The notes under the pieces: model-generated | Databases searched by the model: none | Told to the model about the DNA's origin: nothing | Seen by the model: only the letters and a program-made list of their open reading frames with translations | Shown: positions 17,672 to 24,655 of the stretch, in pieces | Layout: every line of letters starts with the position of its first letter | How positions within the stretch are numbered: the stretch's first letter is position 1 | Assembly: GCA_963693365.1 (NCBI GenBank) | Contig: CAVNZM010000045.1 | Location: 1-31,138, forward strand | Direction of reading: 5' to 3' | DNA: 31,138 nt | Source: Amoebidium appalachense | Lineage: Eukaryota; Ichthyosporea | Position numbers and translations under genes: made by a program

Positions 17672-20646
17672 CTGCAGGGAAAGCAGGATGCACTGTGTGA
17701 ACAAGAATATGCGTATTTGCAACGGCACAGAATAGTGTGATATCCTAGATTTTGACTGTGGCCTAAATCCCCCATACAACGATAGAGAAGGGGGTCGTAT
17801 GTTTCACCAAAATTTGTTGTTAACCAAATATCATAGGGACCATCGTGGATAGCTTGGCTAAAAGCTTGCTGACGGTGACGCATTTTAGTCGCAACAGAAC
17901 CTAAAACCCTACTCCCGGTGATATCAATGGCGTGCTGTAAAGCTGTTATGTGGGGGTTATGAATGTTCTGGTGCTCACGTGACGTTTGAACCGCATTTCG
18001 AAGCATTTCAGGTGTTATTTGCCCGATGAGTGAACGGCTCTGCTCCGGCATGAGTCTAGCAGTGAGGCGAGACGAAAAAAGTGATTGGTGCCTAGCAAGA
18101 ATGTCAAGTGCCACGAACACGAATGCTCGATGTGCACCAAAACGGCCCCCTCGGAGGTTCAGTAAGTGACAAATATCTCGTTGGAAAGTGGACCCTACCG
18201 GACCACCTATGCCAAGGGGAAACAAACTTGGGTAAGAGCCCGCCATGAGTTTTTCTAACTCGTAAAAATCCGTTATCGGATCGGTTCCTGCTGGGATGTT
18301 CAAACAACTTCCGGTTTCGTTTAGTAAATCTGCTGCTGTGCGTGCTCGGTGCTCTTTCTGTACATTGGAAGTTCCCTCCGTATCAATCAACCCTGAGCCG
18401 TGTACAATCATTACCGGAGGTTCACTGGGCATTTCCGTTTCCGTTTCTTCCGATGTAGCCTGCACACAGTTCAGAACCGGTTCCAGAATACTGTTCTCCG
18501 GATACTGAAGCAATGCATCCGTGTCGCACATTACGTTGATGTAACCCTCAAGTCTATTGTACTTGAACAGGTCACGTAGACACGTCTCTATATAAGGCCG
18601 TCGAACCACAAACAGCTGAGACGCATATACACATGCACGCGCGGAAAAAAGCACCACTATGTTCCCTGCGGTATCTGCAGGAACACGGGGCAGTTTCTGC
18701 GCCACTCCACCTGGTGATTGAGGAAGAGTAATGAGGTGTCCTTTCATTGCCCAATATTGTGTATCTTCAAGGAAGTAGGGCGACGATAAAGGGCACAGGT
18801 GAATAGAAGACCGGTAAAGAGCAACAGCTCTCTCTTCTGCAAACGACAGGTTCCCAAACTTATTCAGTAGCCACTGGCAATCCGGTCCCAACCATTTAGG
18901 TCCGGCTAATGCGTAAAATGGAGTGTGTCCTTTTTTCAATGCGTTATTACATGTTTTGCAGATGCGTACCATAATGTTATCAGTGTGTTGTTCAAGACCG
19001 GCGACCTCAATCAAACAGCCAGTTTCCCGAAGTTCTGTGAGCAACTCAGCCCGTGAATCTAGCTCAGGCCAACGCTCAAACAAATCTGTTTGCTGATTGG
19101 TCGGTTGCAATAAAGAACTATAAACTTCTGCAAATTCAAGTGTTGAAATGCGCATAACACTCGAGTTCGGTACCAGCTCATCGCATACTGGACATGACAA
19201 GTGCATTGTATTTTCCGGACTTATCAACTCTCGGTAAATGTTCACTGATTCCTGCACAGTATTGGTACTAATGGCTGAGGGAAGGGATGTAGCCGTTTCG
19301 TGGATACTGTTCGTTGTCGTATCAGTCTCCCTTAAACGATATGCTAGTTGTTGCTCTCTTTCCTCCATATGATGTATCGCCTGCACGTGCCAAAAAGTGC
19401 AATCAGATACTACATCTTTGGGACTGGCACAATATCAACCATTTCTCTTCCGGGCATTTTCCCTTGCCTCTAATTTTTTTCTTCCGTTTATTATTCCCTC
19501 CTCCCCCCTCCCCCCTCCCTCCCTCCTTGCCCCCCTCCCCCCCCCCCCCTCCCCTTTCTCTTCTTCTATTCTGCTTTTTTTTCAAAATTGCCTCTTCCGT
19601 ATCGCGTTCTTTTCTGCCCCTTTCCTTCCCTCTCTCCTTTTCCTGTTTCTTTCTTTTTCCTTCTCGTTGTCAGTTTAAAAAGTTATTAAAATAATTATGT
19701 ATCAAGCTCAAAATTCCCTGCTCCTCTCATCTTCTATTTTTTCTTTCTTGCCTACCCCCTTCTTCACCCTTGAACTAAACGCCATTCCCACTTGTCCTCC
19801 CCTGTGTTTTTTTCGATTTTATTGTTCCCCAGTCCTTTTTTCCCTCGTTTCCCTTTTCCCCTCTGTTTCCCTTACCTGTCCCCTTCCCTTCCGTGTTTCT
19901 TACCTTTTCTGTTTTTTTTCCTGTCCTTTCCTGTCTTTTTTCTTTCCCGTTTTTTGGAAGGAAGTTTAAGGAGGATATCCGTAAAGCTCATAGATATCCG
20001 TAAAGCTCATAAACGGGAAACGAAAAACGAAGGGGAGGGGGGGGGGAGGGGTTTCAGAAAATTTGCGCATATCTTGCCTGCCCCTCCCCCCTTCCTTTCC
20101 CTCCCTCTGGTTTCAAAATCAACAATTCCTTACCCATTCCCCTTCCCTTGCAGTGTTTCTTTTCTGCTTTTTCCTTGCCCTTACTTTTCTTTCCCCCTTT
20201 TTTGGCAAAAAACATCGAAGCAAGTAAGAAAGCAGAAAGCCATGAACAAACTAAAAAGAAGTTGTTTATGCATAGAGCTCAGAAGCAAGAAACTCCCGAA
20301 GCAAAATAAGTAAAGACCAAAAGGCGAAAGAAAAATGTAAAATATACCTGATACTGTCATTCTCTTCCACGTGCGATTTCCTGTAATGTTGTAGCTCTTC
20401 TCTGTGTGTGTCTCTGTATTTCCGCGCATCTTCCCTATGCGCTTCCCTGTGCGTATTCCTGTAGTTCCGCGTATCTTCTCTATGTGTTTCCTTATACTCT
20501 CGTGCTTCTTCCCTGTGCGTATCCGTGTACTCTCGTGCTTCTTCCTTGTGTGTGTCCCTGTACTTTTGTGCTTCTACCGTGTGCGTGTCTCTGTACTCTT
20601 TTTCTTCGCTTCTGTGCGTGTTTTTGAAATGTTCATTATATTCGTG
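17566..20646 (-). CDS. Helitron replicase-helicase gene, 5' portion (three exons)
   Basis: Predicted minus-strand exons are 20646-20348, 19423-17778 and 17671-17566. The reading phase is continuous across both introns (2+1, then 1+2). Exon A encodes about nine 11-residue repeats. Exon B has CPVC (about residue 77 of the exon) and CKTCNNALKKGHTPFYAL, then a long region resembling DUF6570, then YPSLFPLGIGGP and FQRDICHLLNLRGGRFGAHRAF of the Helitron N-terminal helicase-like region, ending DIWLTTNFGETYDPLLYR. Exon C adds THYGPPVSSTVRAIAMHMTVNP. The HUH nuclease motif and the PIF1 helicase are not present, so the element is 5'-intact but 3'-truncated in this window, or its remaining exons are lost in the low-complexity DNA to the left. 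Family names come from motif memory. The first coding exon with the ATG was not identified. Confidence 0.75.
17778..19423 (-). CDS. Helitron exon B: DUF6570-like and Helitron N-terminal region
   Basis: Exon B starts after TGTGCCAG and reads SPKDVVSDCTFWH before the internal Met at 19368. It holds two CxxC pairs, the LFPLGIGGP motif and the RF..HRAFVFVALDIL motif typical of Helitron proteins. It is open for 548 codons without a stop, so this part is undamaged. It ends CGTT^GTATGG at 17778/17777. Confidence 0.8.
19424..20347 (-). other. Helitron intron A/B (924 nt)
   Basis: It starts GTATATTTTACAT and ends GATATTGTGCCAG. On the plus strand it is T/C-rich, with CCCTCC blocks at 19498-19555, and contains two adjoining copies of GATATCCGTAAAGCTCATA at 19974-20011. 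The short open frames in it are translations of pyrimidine-rich sequence. Confidence 0.6.
20348..20646 (-). CDS. Helitron exon A: 11-residue repeat domain
   Basis: This 299-nt exon begins after AAACAG and ends at CAG^GTATAT. It encodes 99 residues in repeats close to YRDTHREEARE, among them YRDTHKEEARE, YTDTHREEARE, YKETHREDARN and YRDTHREELQH. One unit carries a four-residue insertion. It has no ATG, so a start-to-stop search misses it. The plus-strand reading of the same DNA is a 33-bp degenerate minisatellite. The charged 11-mer should form a long helix. Its two leftover bases combine with the first base of exon B to give Ser. Confidence 0.7.
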
Positions 20647-20774
20647 CTGTTTGGGTTTTATTTGTGGAAATTATTGACATAAATATTTTTCTGGGTAAAC
20701 ACGTAGGATGGGTGTTCGATACCAACCTAACCATGTAGGCTTCATTTTCGTGTTTTAGCAGTTAGCGGTTGGCT

Positions 20775-20916
20775 GCCCGCACACGGGCACCAATTAGCCA
20801 ATCAAAACATCAGATACCACAGATCACTAGACCGAGTTATGATTGGCTCGGATCAGATTTCACATATCACTAGATCGATTTTGATTGGCTCAGATCGGTA
20901 GGCTTAGGTATATAAG
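20775..20916 (+). promoter_or_regulatory. CCAAT/TATA promoter, possibly divergent
   Basis: Elements in order are: hairpin GCCCG-CACA-CGGGC (20775-20788); CCAAT (20798-20802); two 42-43-bp direct repeats (20811-20853 and 20854-20896), each with ATCACTAGA and GATTGGCTC; and TATATAAG (20909-20916). The plus-strand gag-like ORF begins at 21033. On the other strand the same AT box reads CTTATATA and the Helitron exon A begins at 20646, so the region could fire both ways. Confidence 0.55.
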
Positions 20917-21032
20917 CACGACAGTTTTTAGCAGATCAGCAAGCTACAAACACATCTTCTGTGTTTAGCATCCACAGCCTTACAGCTATATATTCCTTTT
21001 CATTCTCCCTATCTTTCCCTACGCCGGTCAGC

Positions 21033-21625
21033 ATGCCGCCGAAAAAGCGCCAGGCCGCAGCCGCCGCCCCTGCCGCGGCACCTAAGCGCCAGACCCGCAG
21101 CGACCTCCGCCACAGGCTGACCAACGCTCCCGCGGACACTGACGCGCCTCCAGCGGCCCATACCACCACGGACCCGGACCCGCCGGCTACTCTCCCCCTC
21201 CACTCCTGAAGTCCCCCCTCAGGCCCCGCCGTCCCCGAAGATGACTTCTCAAGACGCCGTCCTTGCCGCCCTCACCGCCATCAGCACCCAGATGGCTGGC
21301 GTCCTGGCTGCTCTCACCAACCGCGACGCTCCCGCGCTCCCCGCCGCGCCCTCCACACCCGGGGAGGTTTCCCCGGGGCTGCATCTCGGCCCTGACCTAG
21401 ACCTACCTGCCCTGCCCGCGCCCCCCATCACAGGTGAGAACACTGGCGACATTCAGCCGGGCACACTCCCGCTTCCCCCCGCGGATGTGCTGGCAGATTT
21501 GCGTGCCAATCGTTTCGTCGACCTGTATAAGTTCACCCCCGCCGCCCTCCTGGCCCCATCCAAGAAAGGTCAGCATCTGCGCATGGCCGACGACGGCAGC
21601 ATCGAGACTTTTCGCCAAGACAAAC
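21033..21625 (+). pseudogene. Gag-like N-terminal ORF, interrupted by an LTR
   Basis: Two open pieces lie in different frames. MPPKKRQAAAAAPAAAPKRQ starts at 21033 and stops at 21207-21209. The second frame reads STPEVPPQAPPSPK and then MTSQDAVLAALTAISTQMAG from 21241. They would be one protein if the C5 run near 21195 had one base fewer. The product is basic and Ala/Pro-rich, and contains ADVLADLRANRFVDLYKFTP, which resembles the conserved start of gag-like regions in some LTR or DIRS-type retroelements; this is weak. The frame ends where the inverted LTR begins at 21626 (after ETFRQDK). The composition is GC-rich, unlike the AT-rich LTR next to it. A host gene with a disordered N-terminus is an alternative. 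Confidence 0.5.
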
Positions 21626-22390
21626 TGTTGGACATCGTGTTCATAGAAGCTAGTTCTAGTGCACGTTGTTCCTTCTGTAAGTCAGAAATGATTGCATCTT
21701 GTGCGGCCAACCTCTGCTCCAGTAGTTGGACTAGTTGCTGCAACTGTAAGTTGTCAGACATAGTGTCGTGTATGATGGGTAACTTGTCTATGTGTTTTGT
21801 GCACTGAAAACGACAGTAGAAAAGTGTAAATCAAACGTTCTGCTTCCCATGTTTGTGACATGGGAGGCACTGCTTTATATAGTCGTTGGCCACCTCATGG
21901 TGGCCTCGTGTGCACCCTGGTGGTGGGCCATGTACAGCATGGCCGAAAAGAGAGCACAATGAAAACAAGTCGTTAAAGATATAAAAGTTAACTGTGCACG
22001 TTGAGTGGCTAGTTAACTTGCACTAAAGCACACAAATAAACGTGTTTAACACACCAATTGCAGTTAAACGTAAATCTTACTTCACACAACTAAAAATATT
22101 CTGAGAATATCCGGGAATAAAGCACACTACCACTCTAAGAATAGAATCCTGTGGCAAATATAGACATGACATCATCTGAACCGGGAATATTAATTAATGA
22201 GCACAATTAGCACGTTGCTAGTGAAGCTCGTCATTGGTACAGTTTTGGCTCAAACATATAACTACCATATATGAATATGACCGTAAACAAAAGCTCTATG
22301 CACTCGAGTGAGTGTTGAAACAATTATTCAATTGCTCAGAAACTTTCTCTAACAGACATTGCTAGCCGGGAGTACCAGTGTACTCCAACA
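21626..22390 (-). mobile_element. LTR-A, left copy (inverted, 765 bp)
   Basis: On the minus strand it runs from TGTTGGAGTACACTGG at 22390 to TCCAACA at 21626, with the seven-base inverted termini TGTTGGA/TCCAACA. It is preceded on its own strand by the polypurine tract TTGAGTAGGGG. It is nearly identical to 22912-23677 in opposite orientation. At its far end it abuts the gag-like ORF, with CAAAC as the last five flanking bases. Confidence 0.85.
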
Positions 22391-22500
22391 CCCCTACTCA
22401 ATTGGATAATTGTGGTATGAATTAATGCAACTGAGCTCGAGTGCTTCAGGTGCACAAAATACAGACAATAAAGATTCCCCTACTCAATTTTAGTATGGTA

Positions 22501-22725
22501 CAACCCTTGCCCCCCAGGCTACGGCTCCTGCATCAACACTACATCAAGGAGGGCATCACGGCCGACAAGATGGAGGACATGTACCGCGACGCACACGAGG
22601 CCATCCGCGCCGACCCCATGCCCAAGAAGGAGGAGAAGAAGGACGTGCAGAAGGCCAAGATGTTCACCAAGGCCCTGTCTGCCTCTTTCTTCACCAAGGC
22701 CGTGGGGATGCTCAACATGTGCTGA
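22501..22725 (+). pseudogene. Chimera: ribosomal protein uL18 (RPL5) fragment fused to copia RNase H end
   Basis: The frame reads HYIKEGITADKMEDMYRDAH, then EAIRADPMPKKEEKK, then MFTKALSASFFTKAVGMLNM and a stop. The first part closely resembles the C-terminal region of eukaryotic RPL5 (human has [20 protein letters not shown] at the same place), a cytosolic 60S protein that carries 5S rRNA. The second part is identical to the end of the copia RNase H at 24732-24790. The join lies at AAGGCC-A-ATGTTCACC, where both parents share several bases, which suits reverse-transcriptase template switching. The fragment covers about 40 residues of RPL5 and cannot be a working ribosomal gene. The LTR-derived sequence before it is in the same frame by chance or by design; I cannot tell. 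Confidence 0.75.
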
Positions 22726-22760
22726 GCACCCGTCATCAACCAACTGCGCCCTCATACTTC

Positions 22761-22801
22761 AGGGGGGGGGAGAGAGTTGCATCCGACTGTGCAACTACGT
22801 G
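22761..22801 (+). other. Polypurine tract and start of a second LTR type
   Basis: AGGGGGGGGGAGAGAG (22761-22776) follows the RNase H stop by 35 bp and is a typical plus-strand primer site. The next 25 bases contain the hairpin GTTGCA...TGCAAC and end ACTACGTG, where the right arm of the inverted repeat begins. The same sequence in reverse is at 24656-24696 and also stops right after ACTACGTGT. Confidence 0.55.
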
Positions 22802-22911
22802 TACCATACTAAAATTGAGTAGGGGAATCTTTATTGTCTGTATTTTGTGCACTTGAAGCACTCGAGCTCAGTTGCATTAATTCATACCACAATTATCCAA
22901 TTGAGTAGGGG

Positions 22912-23677
22912 TGTTGGAGTACACTGGTACTCCCGGCTAGCAATGTCTGTTAGAGAAAGTTTCTGAGCAATTGAATAACTGTTTCAACACTCACTCGAGT
23001 GCATAGAGCTTTTGTTTACGGTCATATTCATATATGGTAGTTATATGTTTGAGCCAAAACTGTACCAATGACGAGCTTCACTAGCAACGTGCTAATTGTG
23101 CTCTCTTTTCGGCTATTCCCGGTTCAGATGATGTCATGTCTATATTTGCCACAGGATTCTATTCTTAGAGTGGTAGTGTGCTTTATTCCCGGATATTCTC
23201 AGAATATTTTTAGTTGTGTGAAGCAAGATTTACGTTTAACTGCAATTGGTGTGTTAAACACGTTTATTTGTGTGCTTTAGTGCAAGTTAACTAGCCACTC
23301 AACGTGCACAGTTAACTTTTATATCTTTAACGACTTGTTTTCATTGTGCTCTCTTTTCGGCCATGCTGTACATGGCCCACCACCAGGGTGCACACGAGGC
23401 CACCATGAGGTGGCCAACGACTATATAAAGCAGTGCCTCCCATGTCACAAACATGGGAAGCAGAACGTTTGATTTACACTTTTCTACTGTCGTTTCCAGT
23501 GCACAAAACACATAGACTAGTTACCCATCATACACGACACTATGTCTGACAACTTACAGTTGCAGCAACTAGTCCAACTACTGGAGCAGAGGTTGGCCTC
23601 ACAAGATGCAATCATTTCTGACTTACAGAAGGAACAACGTGCACTAGAACTAGCTTCTATGAACACAATGTCCAACA
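22912..23677 (+). mobile_element. LTR-A, right copy (766 bp)
   Basis: It runs from TGTTGGAG to TCCAACA, preceded by AATTGAGTAGGGG. It has a TATATAA box at 23422-23428 and three perfect hairpins near it (23359-23377, 23398-23415 and 23439-23457). An ATG at 23542 opens a frame that is still open at the LTR end. It abuts the miniature element's LTR at 23678 with no spacer. Confidence 0.85.
23542..23677 (+). CDS. ORF start inside LTR-A (coiled-coil-like N-terminus)
   Basis: It begins MSDNLQLQQLVQLLEQRLAS and continues with QDAIISDLQKEQRALELASM to the LTR end. It is Leu/Gln-rich with heptad spacing, so probably a coiled coil. The inverted LTR copy encodes the same peptide (minus strand 21761-21626) with one Ser/Ala change. 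Known copia gag proteins usually start downstream of the primer site; here the start codon lies in the U5 part of the LTR. This is probably the gag N-terminus of the complete element, but no complete element is in the window. Confidence 0.5.
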
Positions 23678-24056
23678 TGTTGGAGTGCAGACTTACGCTC
23701 ACTCCACAATATGTGTATGTTAGCTTTACAATTGGTTCCGTGTACACAGACACACGCTGACACTCGATCACCACATGCACATCTGCATAGTTGAGGAATG
23801 TTGCCAATTGTGTTTTGACTGCAAACGATTGGTTCACTGGTCCCAGAGATCTCTAAATGAAAGTAACCAATCCGATTAGCGCCTGGCATCCGGATTACAT
23901 TCCAGACTGCTGCCCCACGGGTATATAAACCACGGCTCTGCCAGGTGCAGAAATGGAGTTCAGTCATGGAGTTAACACACTGAAAGCAGTAAAAAAACGG
24001 GTCAGCGCCCAAGCGCGCCACGACGACCCTAGTCACAGCGGACTCTACTTCCAACA
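23678..24056 (+). repeat. TRIM 5' LTR
   Basis: It is 379 bp, with inverted termini TGTTGGA/TCCAACA, a TATATAA at 23922-23928 and a CCAAT at about 23868-23872. Like LTR-A it opens with a hairpin that pairs GGAGTG with CACTCC. Confidence 0.88.
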
Positions 24057-24273
24057 GGGTTATGGGCCCAGACACGACACCGCGGCCTCTAACTTCATTA
24101 GAGACTTTCGCTTCCACAAACTCCATCCGCAGCAGCCTGCGACATCAACGTCAAGTATTCCACTTCATTGGCGGGGCACGCACCACAGTGGAATGCACAC
24201 CCCGGTCTACCCTGCAAGCAGCCACACTCACTCTCTCTTCTCTAGTGGTGTGTACACTTCTCCAATTGGGTAG
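23953..24273 (+). CDS. TRIM ORF spanning U5, primer site and polypurine tract (106 aa)
   Basis: The ATG lies in the 5' LTR about 30 bp downstream of the TATA box. The frame starts MEFSHGVNTLKAVKKRVSAQ, crosses the LTR/primer-site junction as QQGYGPRHD, stays open through the whole internal region and stops at the TAG within GGGTAGGGG. It is basic at the N-terminus and has no recognised domain. Since the whole internal sequence is one frame it may be a real, shortened gag. A chance frame of 106 codons in 320 bp is also possible, and the ATG is close to the probable cap site. Confidence 0.4.
   Translation: MEFSHGVNTLKAVKKRVSAQARHDDPSHSGLYFQQGYGPRHDTAASNFIRDFRFHKLHPQQPATSTSSIPLHWRGTHHSGMHTPVYPASSHTHSLFSSGVYTSPIG
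24057..24070 (+). other. Primer-binding site, half-tRNA initiator Met type
   Basis: GGGTTATGGGCCCAG follows the LTR end at once. The core GGTTATGGGCCCAG equals, from memory, the primer site of Drosophila copia, which is primed by a 5' half of initiator tRNA-Met cut in the anticodon loop. This suggests the same unusual priming in this lineage. Confidence 0.65.
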
Positions 24274-24276
24274 GGG

Positions 24277-24655
24277 TGTTGGAGTGCAGACTTACGCTCA
24301 CTCCACAATATGTGTATGTTAGCTTTACAATTGGTTCCGTGTACACAGACACACGCTGACACTCGATCACCACATGCACATCTGCATAGTTGAGGAATGT
24401 TGCCAATTGTGTTTTGACTGCAAACGATTGGTTCACTGGTCCCAGAGATCTCTAAATGAAAGTAACCAATCCGATTAGCGCCTGGCATACGGATTACATT
24501 CCAGACTGCTGCCCCACGGGTATATAAACCACGGCTCTGCCAGGTGCAGAAATGGAGTTCAGTCATGGAGTTAACACACTGAAAGCAGTAAAAAAACGGG
24601 TCAGCGCCCAAGCGCGCCACGACGACCCTAGTCACAGCGGACTCTACTTCCAACA
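24277..24655 (+). repeat. TRIM 3' LTR
   Basis: It is 379 bp and matches the 5' LTR except for one base. It is followed directly by the reversed 3' region of a copia element. Confidence 0.88.

Larger units (their letters stand above)
21626..23677. repeat. Large inverted repeat: two 875-bp arms, 301-bp spacer
   Basis: The left arm is 21626-22500 and the right arm 22802-23677; they are reverse complements with few differences. One local block differs: the left arm has ATTAATTAATG near 22190-22200 where the right arm reads TCTTTTCGGCT near 23103-23115. Each arm consists of LTR-A plus 110 bp of adjoining 3' internal sequence, so two 3' ends of the same element face each other. The spacer 22501-22801 carries the RPL5/RNase H chimera. 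Confidence 0.9.
23678..24655 (+). mobile_element. TRIM: 978-bp miniature LTR retroelement
   Basis: Two 379-bp LTRs (23678-24056 and 24277-24655) begin TGTTGGAG and end TCCAACA, and differ at one position that I could see (CATCCGG against CATACGG). The internal region is only 220 bp. It begins with a primer-binding site and ends with CCAATTGGGTAGGGG. There is no room for protease, integrase or reverse transcriptase, so it depends on another element. The near-identical LTRs show recent insertion. I found no 5-bp target duplication: CAACA lies before it and ACACG after. Confidence 0.88.

Noticed and set aside
19403-20313. Pyrimidine-rich open frames (Phe/Pro/Ser-rich)
   Set aside because: They lie in the Helitron intron and reflect T/C-rich composition.
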